Shown: positions 31,330 through 40,070 of the stretch, in pieces
Layout of the letters: the number at the start of each line of letters is the position of its first letter
How positions within the stretch are numbered: the first letter of the stretch is position 1
Origin: Nitrospirota bacterium
GTDB taxonomy: Bacteria; Nitrospirota; JACRHL01
Length of the DNA: 64,000 nt
Reading direction: 5' to 3'
Assembly (NCBI GenBank): GCA_016212085.1
Contig: JACRHL010000018.1
Location: 71,487 to 135,486 of the forward strand
The notes under the pieces: model-generated
Seen by the model: the letters and a program-made list of their open reading frames with translations, nothing else
Databases searched by the model: none
What the model was told of the DNA's origin: nothing
Position numbers and translations under genes: made by a program

Positions 31330-31809
31330 TCAGCTGGTGGGGCGGTCGATCTGCTGGGCGAGCATGTATTCGAGCCCCAGCATGCGCTGCCGCAGCGCCT
31401 TGTTCTGGTCGATCTGGTCCGCCAGCACGACCTGATAGCCGACGACGGTCTGGCCCAGGCCGCGTTTCACCCCGGCCAGGTGCCCGGTGGCCACCTGATA
31501 GCCGAGGCGTTCCTGGAGGGCGGCCTCAAGTGGGCTCGCCACGCCGGGCGAGGTGCCGATGCCCGCCAGGTCGGCGACCATTCCCTGCCACCACACCAGC
31601 TCCTCCTTGAGGGCCTGGTGCTTGCCCACGTAATGGCCGAGGGTGAAGGCATAGCCCGCCCGCTCCTGGAGCACGGCATTGAAATCCGCCCCGGACACCA
31701 GCACCTCGTCTCCGATCATGCGTTCCGAAAGCGGCGCGGCACCCATCAGCATCACGGCCAGCATGGCACCCGCCGCGGCACCCGCGACCCATTTAGTTTG
31801 CCCGTTCAT
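31330..31809 (-). CDS. Hypothetical secreted protein
   Basis: Signal peptide MNGQTKWVAGAAAGAMLAVMLMGAAPLS and soluble helical body. Confidence 0.6.
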   Translation of the reverse strand: MNGQTKWVAGAAAGAMLAVMLMGAAPLSERMIGDEVLVSGADFNAVLQERAGYAFTLGHYVGKHQALKEELVWWQGMVADLAGIGTSPGVASPLEAALQERLGYQVATGHLAGVKRGLGQTVVGYQVVLADQIDQNKALRQRMLGLEYMLAQQIDRPTS

Positions 31810-31930
31810 GGGGTTTCTCCTTTGCGAGAGTGCACCGCCCCTCCGCCGCCTTCCCTTGGGCATTCCCGCCTGGCGCGGCGGAGGGGTGTGCCCCCGGCGA
31901 CAGGTCCCTTCCGTGCCGGGGAATGGGAAA

Positions 31931-32143
31931 TCAGGCTGCCTTTTCCTTGCGGTCCTCGGCGCAGCTCTTGTCACCGATCCGGCAGTGCTCGTCATAGGTG
32001 CCGGGCGCGCCCAGGGCGTGGAACCCCTCCACCAACTCGGGGGCATCGGCCATGATTCCCTTGTAGCCCATCCAAACGCCCCAGGCGAACAACACCACCG
32101 TTCCGAGCACGAACAGAACACCGCTTATCGTCATACCGAACAT
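31931..32143 (-). CDS. Small single-TM hypothetical protein
   Basis: 70 aa, one TM; upstream of 31330-31809 in same orientation. Confidence 0.55.
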   Translation of the reverse strand: MFGMTISGVLFVLGTVVLFAWGVWMGYKGIMADAPELVEGFHALGAPGTYDEHCRIGDKSCAEDRKEKAA

Positions 32144-32507
32144 GATTGACCTCCGCTTCCTGGGTGCCGGGGCAGGGTGTCGGAAAATTGGCGATCGATT
32201 CGATCGGCGACCATTATGGTCGGATAGTCGGCCGAAGGAAAAAGCCGCCTCCAGTGGGATTCCGTCTCACCCTCGGGACGGATCCGGCGACACCACCACG
32301 CGTTCCTTGCTCCCTTTACTTAAGGGAATACCACCGCCACCGGTGGCGGTCAAACCTCCCTGGAGAAGGGGGGCGCCTGCACGGGCCTTCCCGCGCGGCC
32401 CGCTGGTGGCGTTCGGCTCCTTGCGGATTATTTTGATTTATCGCGTGTCTGGCGCGGCGGTGCCGCGCCACCCGGGGGGCGCCTCGCACTCGAAGCGCCC
32501 CTCGGCC

Positions 32508-34148
32508 CTAGGGGCGGACGGGAACGGACACCGCCAGGGGTTTGCGGATGAACCCGTTGGCCGGCCGCTCCGGGGCATCCGGGTAGGGGAACAGCACGCT
32601 GGCGCGGGTGGCGTGGCCGGCGGCGTCCTTGAACACCACGTGCTCGCGGGTGAATCCCAGGGGCGATTCCAGGCCGCAGGCGGCGGCCAGCGAATAGCAC
32701 CCGGCGCGCAGGGTGATGGCATAGTTGGCCACCCGGAACAGCTTCTCGTCCACCACCAGGGCGTCCTCGTATGCGGGGTCGGTGGTGGCCACGCCCACGG
32801 GGCATTTGCCCGTGTGGCACTTCTCGGTCATGATGCAGCCCACGGCGATCATGAAGCCGCGGGCGATGTTCACCGCGTCGGCCCCCAGCCCCAGGGCGAT
32901 GCAGATGTGGTCCGCCGAGTGCAGCTTGCCCGAGGCGATCAGCTTGACCCGCCCGCGCACGCCGTGGCGGCGCAGGGTGTCGTCGGCGATGACCAGGCCG
33001 GAATTGATGGGCAGGCCCATGGTGTCGGCCATCTCGCGGTAGCTGGCGCCGGAACCGCCCTCGCCGCCGTCGACGGTGATGAAGTCGGGGCCCTTGCCGG
33101 TCTCGGCCATGAATTGGGCCAGCTCCACCAGCGCCAGGTCGCTGCCGATCACCACCTTGATGCCCACCGGCTTGCCGCCCAGCTCCTGCAAGCGCTCCAC
33201 GAACGCCATCAGCGACGGCACGTCGTGAAACTCGTCGAAGCGGTTCGGCGAGTCGATGCGGGTCCACACCTTGACGCCGCGGATGGCGGCGACCTCCGGG
33301 GTCACCTTGCTGCCCTCCAGGTGGCCGCCCTTGATCTTGGCCCCCTGGGCGAGCTTGATCTCGAACGCCCTGATCTGGGGCATGGCGGCCTTTTCCAGAA
33401 AATGCGCCTCGCTGAAGCGCCCGTCGTCCGTGCGGTAGCCGAACTTGCCGGTGCCGATCTGGGCGATCACGTCGGCCCCCTTCAGGTGAAAGGGCGACAC
33501 GCCGCCCTCGCCCGTGTTGTGCCACCCGGCACCCGACATGGCCAGGCCGCGGTTGATGGCCTCGTGGGCGCGGCCTCCCAGCGCCCCGTAGCTCATGGCC
33601 GAGCAGCCGAACCAGGCACGGGTCACGAACGGCTGGCGCCGCGCGGGGCCGATGACGATGGCGTCCGCCTCCGGCAGCAGCCACTTGTGCAGGGTGAGCG
33701 CTTCCTTGTGCTCCTTGCGGGTGAAGATGCCCTCCTTGTCCACCACGTAGCGCTGGGTGGTCATCTCGGTGGAGTTGTCCACCCGCACCTCGTCGGCCTG
33801 CTTCGGGAACATGGTGTTGGCAAGGTAGAAGCCGGGCAGCGAAAAGTCGCGCTTGGAGCCGAAGCCGATGATCGACTTGCAGTACTTCGCGGCCATGATG
33901 ATGCCGGTGAAGTGGGCGCGGGACAGGGGCCTGCCGTCGTTGTCGCCGTCGGTGATGTAGAAGCGCAGCTCGGGCCCCACCTTCTCGATCAGGTAGCGGA
34001 ACACCCCCAGCAGCGGGTGCTTGCGCAGCAGCGAGTGGTGGTGCTGCGCGCGGTTGCGCGCATAGATGTAGCCCAGCACCAGGAGCGGCGTGACCAGCAT
34101 CACGGCGGTGAGCGCCAGGTTCGACAGGGTCAGCCAATGGGATGTCAT
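32508..34148 (-). CDS. Membrane-anchored FMN-binding glutamate synthase-family protein
   Basis: FGCSAMSYGALGGRAHEAINRG, FITVDGGEGGSGA, CIMTEKCHTGKCPVGVATT Cys cluster. Confidence 0.9.
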   Translation of the reverse strand: MTSHWLTLSNLALTAVMLVTPLLVLGYIYARNRAQHHHSLLRKHPLLGVFRYLIEKVGPELRFYITDGDNDGRPLSRAHFTGIIMAAKYCKSIIGFGSKRDFSLPGFYLANTMFPKQADEVRVDNSTEMTTQRYVVDKEGIFTRKEHKEALTLHKWLLPEADAIVIGPARRQPFVTRAWFGCSAMSYGALGGRAHEAINRGLAMSGAGWHNTGEGGVSPFHLKGADVIAQIGTGKFGYRTDDGRFSEAHFLEKAAMPQIRAFEIKLAQGAKIKGGHLEGSKVTPEVAAIRGVKVWTRIDSPNRFDEFHDVPSLMAFVERLQELGGKPVGIKVVIGSDLALVELAQFMAETGKGPDFITVDGGEGGSGASYREMADTMGLPINSGLVIADDTLRRHGVRGRVKLIASGKLHSADHICIALGLGADAVNIARGFMIAVGCIMTEKCHTGKCPVGVATTDPAYEDALVVDEKLFRVANYAITLRAGCYSLAAACGLESPLGFTREHVVFKDAAGHATRASVLFPYPDAPERPANGFIRKPLAVSVPVRP

Positions 34149-34250
34149 GCGCTGCTCCGGGGAAGGGACGGGGCCCGTTCCCCTCTGGCGGGCCTCCAAC
34201 GCCCCTATCGGAACGGTGCCCCCGCCCCTTGAACGGACGGGCCGGTGGGT

Positions 34251-34333
34251 GGCTGAAAACCGCCGTTTTTTTGCGCGCCCGCGCCCGGCACCGGGACGTA
34301 CCGGCGGATTCGATGCGCGCAAGCGCGTGAAAT
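34251..34333 (+). repeat. Partial copy of the AGCAGGCTGTTGAAAAA repeat family, abutting a 143-bp element
   Basis: GGCTGAAAACCGCCGTTTTTTTGCGCGCCCGCGCCCGGCACCGGGACGTACCGGCGGATTCGATGCGCGCAAGCGCGTGAAAT. Confidence 0.7.
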
Positions 34334-34476
34334 GGGCACCTCTAAAAACCTGCCGCGCGGTCCGATTGCTGCGTTGGGTGGTGCTCGGACCCTCTCCCAT
34401 CGCCGTGATATGGCTCGGGCTCCGCGCTCCATCCGCCTTGCACTCGAACCGCTCGCGACGGTTCCTGGAGGTACCC
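34334..34476 (-). mobile_element. MITE-like element, 143 bp, TIR GGGCACCTCTAAAAACC
   Basis: Left GGGCACCTCTAAAAACC, right GGTTCCTGGAGGTACCC; aligns end to end with the reverse complement of 38404-38546. Confidence 0.8.
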
Positions 34477-34488
34477 AAATCCGTCCTG

Positions 34489-35139
34489 TCAGGGAGCGCC
34501 GGACAGCAGCAGGTGTCCGCCGTTGTACCAGCCGTGCACCAGGATCGACGGGACGGTGCTGCCGAACCGCTCGCGCAGGTGGCCCAGCACCAGCGACGGC
34601 ACCGCCACCGCCAGCGCCCACAAGGGCGGGTGGAAGGCCGCGTGCGCGGCGCAGAACAGCACGCTCACCGCCAGGTTGGCCCGGCTCAGGCCCAGCAGTC
34701 GGCGCCCCCAGCCGGCCTCCAGCAGCCACCCCTGCAACGCGCCGCGGAACGCCAGCTCCTCCACCAGGGGCGCCAGGATCACCCGGTACAAGAGCGCCGC
34801 CGGGGTGACCGCCCCCGCCGGGCCGGGAAACAGGGCGGTAAGCAGCGCCCAGGCGGGCAGCGCCGTAAGCAGCGCCAACACGAAATGGCGGTCGCGCCAC
34901 AATCCCCGGATCGGGTGCAGGGCCAATGCCTCGGTGAGCGCGCGCACCAGGCCATTGTGCACCGGGGCGGGGGGCGGCCGCCAGCGGTGAACGCGCCGGG
35001 CGGCGATACAGAAAGCCCGGCCGGCGGCCGATAAGACGGACAGGCGTGCGGTCCATGTACCATGGCCGGTGGCGCCGCCCGGTGGATGCGCCGCCGGGCG
35101 GCGCCGAACGCGTCTTTCTCTCACCCGTGGGAATGGCAC
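34489..35139 (-). CDS. CPBP-family intramembrane metalloprotease (start uncertain)
   Basis: APLVEELAFRGALQGWLL and FCAAHAAFHPPLWAL, FGSTVPSILVHGWYN. Confidence 0.8.
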   Translation of the reverse strand: MPFPRVRERRVRRRPAAHPPGGATGHGTWTARLSVLSAAGRAFCIAARRVHRWRPPPAPVHNGLVRALTEALALHPIRGLWRDRHFVLALLTALPAWALLTALFPGPAGAVTPAALLYRVILAPLVEELAFRGALQGWLLEAGWGRRLLGLSRANLAVSVLFCAAHAAFHPPLWALAVAVPSLVLGHLRERFGSTVPSILVHGWYNGGHLLLSGAP

Positions 35140-35748
35140 ATGGCATTGATCGCGACGGTGGCGGTGGTGGTTTCGGTGTTGGTGGCGGTCTGGCGTCTGA
35201 CCCGCGTGCGGGCCATCGTCCGGCGCCGGGACCAGGCCCGGGAGCGGCTGTATAACACCCTGCGTGAGCGCCAGGAGCTGACCGTGCTGCTGGTGGAGCT
35301 GTGCGTCGGCTATCTGGTGATGGAGCGCCCCCTGGTGGAGGCGGTGGCCCTGTCACGCAGCTCGGCCATGCAGGCCCGCACGGTGCTCGCCCGCAACAAG
35401 ACCGAGACCGACCTGTGCTGGGCCCTGGCGCGGCTGCTGGCCGCCGCCGAGGGCCACGCGGATCTGATGCACCACCCGCGTTTCCGGTGGGCGGCGACGG
35501 AACTGGCCGCGCTGGAGGACAACGCCGCGCGCGCGACCCTTGCCTACAACGCCCAGGTGGAGGCGCTGAACCAGGTCCTCGCCTCGCCCGTGGGTGGGGT
35601 GGCGGCGCGGCTGCTCGGCGCCAGGCCGGGGGAGGCGTTCGAGCTGGACCCGAAGCTCGCCCGCGAGGCGATGATGACCCTCATGGCGTCCGGCCCCGCC
35701 CACCCCGCCCCGCGCGTTCCGGCGGGTTCCATGGCGTTCGCCGTGTGA
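35140..35748 (+). CDS. LemA-like protein
   Basis: N-terminal TM then long helices; LCWALARLLAAAEGHADLMHHPRFRWAATELAALEDNAARATLAYNAQVEALNQVLASPVGGVAARLLG resembles the LemA core. Confidence 0.65.
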   Translation: MALIATVAVVVSVLVAVWRLTRVRAIVRRRDQARERLYNTLRERQELTVLLVELCVGYLVMERPLVEAVALSRSSAMQARTVLARNKTETDLCWALARLLAAAEGHADLMHHPRFRWAATELAALEDNAARATLAYNAQVEALNQVLASPVGGVAARLLGARPGEAFELDPKLAREAMMTLMASGPAHPAPRVPAGSMAFAV

Positions 35749-35749
35749 C

Positions 35750-35852
35750 AGGACGTTGAAAAAGTCCATCCATGGCCTTTTCCAACTCGAAACCGGCGGT
35801 ACCTCCCAGTACCGGACGCAGGCGTGCCGAAGCCGTCTTTCAACAGCCTGCT
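35750..35852 (-). repeat. Inverted-repeat element of the AGCAGGCTGTTGAAAAA family (minus orientation)
   Basis: AGGACGTTGAAAAA ... TTTCAACAGCCTGCT ends; internal CGGTACCTCCCAGTACCG. Confidence 0.75.
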
Positions 35853-35901
35853 CGTGGCACGCCCCTCGCAAGTTGACCGGTTAACAAAACGGTGCCGCCC
35901 G

Positions 35902-36076
35902 CACTAGCAGGCTGTTGAAAAACGCCGTTTTTCGGCATGCCTGTGTCCGGCACAGGGATGTGCCGGCGGATTGCGAGCGCGTAAGCGCTTGAAATCCGGA
36001 GAAACCGGAAAACCGCGTTTTTCCGGTTTCGGGTTGAAAAAGGCCACGGATGGACTTTTTCAACATCCTGCTAGTG
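35902..36076 (+). mobile_element. MITE-like element, 175 bp, TIR CACTAGCAGGMTGTTGAAAAA
   Basis: Left CACTAGCAGGCTGTTGAAAAA; right TTTTTCAACATCCTGCTAGTG. Confidence 0.8.
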
Positions 36077-36721
36077 CAGGCGGCAGAACACCCGCACCCG
36101 CTCCCGGTCGTCCGGGCTGGTCCAGTTGAAGATCAGGCCCAGCCGGTAGCCGTGCCCGTCCTGCGCCACGTTGCGCACGCTGGCGTTGACGCGGATCTCG
36201 TCGTCCATCCCCAGGGCGAAGGTGACGTGCAGGCTGCGCCCCTTGAGCATGGCCGCCTCCGGCAGGGCCACATCGAGCAGGGCGCCATCCGGCGTGACAT
36301 CGATCAAGAACCCGAAGTGGACGCCCGACGGCGGCCGGTTGGCGGGCAGCCAGCTCACCACCGCCGGCAGCCGCACGCTCACCCGCGGCTGGCTGCGCAG
36401 GGGCACGTTCTCGATCTCCGTGGGAAAGGTGAGGAACACCAGCGGCACCGGCTGGAACTGCACCCGCATCACCTGGGCGCGCAGGCCGAACACCTCGCCG
36501 TCCAGCACGTAGCGCAGCACCACCGGCTCGTTGGCCGGCAGCGCCGCGGTGCTGCCCCCCTCGCGCGGGTGCGTCACCAGCAGGAAGCGCCCCTCCTGCC
36601 AGCCCACCAGCTCGCAGCCGAGCTTGCGCTCGTGGCGCATCAGGCCCGCCTTGACGTACAGGTACAAGGTGCTGCCGACCTTCAGGATGCGGTCCAGGGA
36701 TAGGGGGGGGGCGGGGGTCAT
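36071..36721 (-). CDS. YcgR/PilZ-domain c-di-GMP effector
   Basis: N-terminal YcgR-like domain then RSQPRVSVRLPAVV (RxxxR) and DVTPDGALLDV. Confidence 0.8.
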   Translation of the reverse strand: MTPAPPLSLDRILKVGSTLYLYVKAGLMRHERKLGCELVGWQEGRFLLVTHPREGGSTAALPANEPVVLRYVLDGEVFGLRAQVMRVQFQPVPLVFLTFPTEIENVPLRSQPRVSVRLPAVVSWLPANRPPSGVHFGFLIDVTPDGALLDVALPEAAMLKGRSLHVTFALGMDDEIRVNASVRNVAQDGHGYRLGLIFNWTSPDDRERVRVFCRLH

Positions 36722-36895
36722 CGGGATGCGGTCGGGCGCTCCAGGGGTTTTGCGGCGGCCCCGTCTTCGGGCCGCCCGGTTCCTATCGGTTCAACGGGCG
36801 GGCAAGCTTGACGTGTGCTAGAATGAATTGGAAGTACACTGCTCTTTGACAGGGCCGGTTCCACCCAGATTGTACCGGCCTTTTGTCCACCACAT

Positions 36896-37279
36896 GGGGG
36901 CGAAAGGTTTCGACGGGGATGATGGAAACCGGGGTTGCGTGCCGAGGTCTCCGGTTGGCCTCGTAAAAAAACCGGAAAAAACTCAAGTGCCAACGAGCCG
37001 CAATTCGCACTGGCCGCTTAATTAGCGGTTAGGCTCACCGGCGGCTACGGCCGTCGGCGTTCCACCCGGATTCACCCGGGGTCTGGGCTGGGACGTCATT
37101 CACTGGGTTGGTTCTCCGCGCGGGCACCTTGCGCGGGGGGCGAGATCTTAGGGCGCTGGCACGGCGCGAAGCCTGTTTGTGGGCGTCGCGCCGGGTAAGA
37201 TTCAAAACACAATCTACGCACGTAGATGCCCTGGATGAAGCGTTCTCGGACGCGGGTTCGAATCCCGCCGCCTCCACCA
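36896..37279 (+). ncRNA. ssrA: tmRNA (one-piece), encoded tag ANEPQFALAA
   Basis: GGGGGCGAAAGGTTTCGACGGGG 5' end; tag ORF GCC AAC GAG CCG CAA TTC GCA CTG GCC GCT TAA (36989-37021); 3' GGACGCGGGTTCGAATCCCGCCGCCTCCACCA; G3-U70 pair. Confidence 0.96.
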
Positions 37280-37393
37280 TTTATACATCCAGCAAAGTCC
37301 AAGTAGGTCCGATAATCTGATTAAAATCAGATTGTTGTGCTTGTTTATTGTCCGGATTGGTCTGTTGTCATCCGCTGACATCCGGCTGTTCGT

Positions 37394-37443
37394 GGGGGCA
37401 ACATTCGGGGGCAAGTGAGTTGCCCCTGGATGGAGTTGCCCCC
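37394..37443. repeat. Four GGGGGCAAC-type 8-9-mers (two direct, two inverted) upstream of the integrase start
   Basis: 37394 GGGGGCAAC, 37407 GGGGGCAA, 37419 GTTGCCCC, 37435 GTTGCCCCC, then ATG at 37444. Confidence 0.75.
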
Positions 37444-37500
37444 ATGGCGTTGACCGATGCCGCGATCCGTAATGCCAAGCCTGGCGAGAAAGCCATCCGG
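37444..37500 (+). pseudogene. N-terminal remnant of P4-type tyrosine integrase (DUF4102 start)
   Basis: MALTDAAIRNAKPGEKAIR, then abrupt switch to unrelated antisense czcC-like sequence. Confidence 0.8.
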
Positions 37501-37952
37501 TACCGGGCCAGGGTTTCCAGGAGTGCCGCCGCGAACCCCTGACGGGCGGACACGAAATCGGCTTGCGCCGCCTGCATCTCCAGCCGGGCGGCCTGCTCCC
37601 GAAGGCGGCGCTTGCCCCCCAGGTCCACCGTCTGGGACAGGCCAACGGACTGCCTGTCGACCTCGGCCCGTTCGGCCTCGATCGCCAGTTCCGGGTTGTA
37701 CAGTGGGCGTGACGCGGAAGCCAGGCGGGCCTGAGCGGCAAGAACGGCCGCCTCCGCCGCGCCGTTTTCGGGGGCGGCCAGCCAGGCGCCCGCCATGAAC
37801 CGGGTGATGGCGGCCGGCGCGGCCGGTCCGGCGATTACCGGCGGGACCGGCGCATCACTTGTCGCTTTCGTCTGCGCCGCCACGGCGGCGGAAACGCACA
37901 ATCCAACCAGGGCGAGGGCAAGCCAGGCCCGGGAAATCCATTGGTGAAACAT
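37501..37952 (-). pseudogene. 5' part of czcC-like outer membrane factor, truncated
   Basis: Signal peptide; RLASASRPLYNPELAIEAERAEVDRQSVGLSQTVDLGGKRRLREQAARLEMQAAQADFVSARQGFAAALLETLARYR, then runs into antisense integrase. Confidence 0.75.
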
Positions 37953-38031
37953 TGCAAGGCGATCCTCGGGTGTTGGAAGACGGTGGCGTCACCCGAAAAC
38001 AGGGCGCGCCACGCCAACGGAACGTGAGGAT

Positions 38032-38340
38032 CTAGCCGAGAGGGGGCGGGGTGGTGGGGTCCGGATTGGCGGAAGCGAAACCGTCGGGATGACCGGCCAT
38101 GGACCGGCCAATAGGCGGGCAGTCGGCACCCTTGCCATCCACGGGAATGCCCATCAGGTGGGCGGAGGCATGGCAGCAGTGGTCGCAGGGGGCCTTGTCG
38201 GCGGACGGACCGGCATGACCCAGGGGGGCCTGGTACGCCTGGACATGGCCCACAAGGGACTCAAGGTGGGTGTCCAGTGCCCACGCCGCCCCGGCGGATA
38301 AGGTGGAGAACGCCAATATGAGTGCGATCAGACGAATCAT
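38032..38340 (-). CDS. Small secreted Cys/His protein (CopL-like) near czc genes
   Basis: Signal peptide MIRLIALILAFSTLSAGAAWA; APCDHCCHASAHLMGIP motif. Confidence 0.65.
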   Translation of the reverse strand: MIRLIALILAFSTLSAGAAWALDTHLESLVGHVQAYQAPLGHAGPSADKAPCDHCCHASAHLMGIPVDGKGADCPPIGRSMAGHPDGFASANPDPTTPPPLG

Positions 38341-38403
38341 CGGGGCAAAGCTACCACGGCCCGAGAGATTTGACAACGCGCAGTCCTCAACCGCGAATCC
38401 ATA

Positions 38404-38546
38404 GGGCACCTCTATTAACCGTCGCGAGCGGCCCGAGTGCAAGGCGGACGGAGCGCAGAACCCGAGACATATCATGGTGATAGGCGAAGGTTCGAGCACC
38501 GCCCAACGCAGCAATCGGGGCGCACAGCAGGTTAATAGAGGTGCCC
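38404..38546 (+). mobile_element. MITE-like element, 143 bp, perfect 17-bp TIR GGGCACCTCTATTAACC
   Basis: Arms 38404-38420 and 38530-38546 are exact reverse complements. Confidence 0.88.
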
Positions 38547-38653
38547 TTTTGTCGCACCTGGGCTACACCGCTATTTATCAAAAAAATAAGGCCGGATCCC
38601 GCAATAGCCCGTTGGGTGTTCAAGAAAAGCGGCTTTTCGCTGGGTCATGCAAA

Positions 38654-39427
38654 TCAGGAAGAACCCCCAAAGGTACGGACAATGGAGGCCCGGAAGGTAA
38701 AATCATCGCTATTCCGAGTCAGGCCGAACCCGACACCCAACCCAATGGACATGTTGTCACCCAATGCCACGTCGACGTTCGGCACCAGGTAGTGAGTGTC
38801 GTCAGTCGTGGAGCCGTGAAACTCGAGATTGACTCCGATATGCTCGTTCACCGTCATCATGACCGCATTGGCATAACCGTAGTTCCAGTCGGCCAGGGGC
38901 ACACCGTTAGGTGCGGAAAGCTCTTTCACAATAACCGGACTGAGGACGATGACGAAGGTGTCAAAGTCCTTCTCGAAGATTGGCCGGAACTCGATGGTAT
39001 CCGCCGCGTTGGTGCTGTCAAATGCGTCCACCTTGTTGTTGATGGCCTTGGCGTACTCGACGTTCAATCGAAAATCGGCGAAGTACTGTCCCTTCTCGAA
39101 GAAGGCGTAGTTGAATTCGGTTTTCAACGCACTGATTTCACTGACCCGTCCGCCGAGGACGTCATAATCGATATAGATGGACTGGGTCCATCGGTTGGTA
39201 ATACCATGCTCGATCTCGATCTCATGCAGGTTCGGATGGCCGGATAAGCCAGTAACGCCACTGACGTAGTCGTACGTGTAGGTAACCGCCGTCTGGCCAT
39301 GGCTTAAGACGTCATAGCTATAGAGCTTCAAGTGCCTGGCCTCCGCCGTGCCCCACGACAACCCCAGGAGGAAGGCCGCTAACGCCGATGCGAATGCAGC
39401 TTTGTTCATCCGTAAAATCATCGGCAT
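38654..39427 (-). CDS. Outer-membrane beta-barrel-like protein
   Basis: Signal peptide; alternating hydrophobic strands, aromatic-rich, ends RASIVRTFGGSS. Confidence 0.65.
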   Translation of the reverse strand: MPMILRMNKAAFASALAAFLLGLSWGTAEARHLKLYSYDVLSHGQTAVTYTYDYVSGVTGLSGHPNLHEIEIEHGITNRWTQSIYIDYDVLGGRVSEISALKTEFNYAFFEKGQYFADFRLNVEYAKAINNKVDAFDSTNAADTIEFRPIFEKDFDTFVIVLSPVIVKELSAPNGVPLADWNYGYANAVMMTVNEHIGVNLEFHGSTTDDTHYLVPNVDVALGDNMSIGLGVGFGLTRNSDDFTFRASIVRTFGGSS

Positions 39428-39567
39428 TCCCTTTCTGTTAAATTCGTTCCTAGCGGAACATCGGTCAGCATGGAACCCGCTCGTCGAATTCAGCGCATTG
39501 TAATCCGTCTTCAACCGATCCGAACACGGATGCCGGGCCCTACGGACTTCGGTGGTTTCATCCGCCG

Positions 39568-39948
39568 TCAATCCGACGGGTGTTCCAGCTTGTGTTTCAG
39601 GTCCTGAACCTGCCCTTCCAGGGTGGTTGTATCCGGGCAGGGTTGCGCTTTCGCTGCTTCCAGGTGTTCCCTGACGATCTGTAATTCTTCCTTCAGATTC
39701 TTGATCCGTGTCCGCCATGCCCGCTTCCGAACGCTTCCCGGGGGGGTGCGGCGGCTCTCGCGCTCCAGGTGCTCCTCGATGTGGGTGACCCGTTGCCCAA
39801 GCTCCGCAACGTCGGACTCACACTCGGTATGAGCGAAGGCGGCGGGAACCGCGCCGGCCAGTGAGATGCTTACCATCACAGTGAGCGATGCCACGACCAG
39901 AATCGCCTTTTTTGGCTTCACATTTTCCACGTATCGTCCTTTCATCAT
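39568..39948 (-). CDS. Small secreted coiled-coil protein
   Basis: Signal peptide ..AVPAAFA; heptad-rich body with ECES and PCPD cysteines. Confidence 0.6.
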   Translation of the reverse strand: MMKGRYVENVKPKKAILVVASLTVMVSISLAGAVPAAFAHTECESDVAELGQRVTHIEEHLERESRRTPPGSVRKRAWRTRIKNLKEELQIVREHLEAAKAQPCPDTTTLEGQVQDLKHKLEHPSD

Positions 39949-39960
39949 TTCGGCCTCCGT

Positions 39961-40069
39961 GGGTACCTCTGAAAACATGCTGCGCGCTTCGATTGCCGCG
40001 CTAAAACGGAGCCGCTCCGCTCGGGGCGCCTCGCACTCGAACCGCTCGCGACGGTTTTTAGGGGTGCCC
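39961..40069 (+). mobile_element. Internally deleted (109 bp) copy of the GGGCACCTCT element
   Basis: GGGTACCTCTGAAAAC ... CGCACTCGAACCGCTCGCGACGGTTTTTAGGGGTGCCC. Confidence 0.75.
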
Positions 40070-40070
40070 G

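Noticed and set aside
34205-35356. 383-aa ORF plus 34090-35034 ORF containing RRERFECKADGARSPSHIT-type sequence
   Set aside because: Derived from the 143-bp MITE-like element and out-of-frame readthrough, not genes.
37035-37302. ORFs MVEAAGFEPASENASSRAST.. and MDFAGCINGGGGGIRTRVRERFIQ
   Set aside because: Translations antisense to tmRNA.
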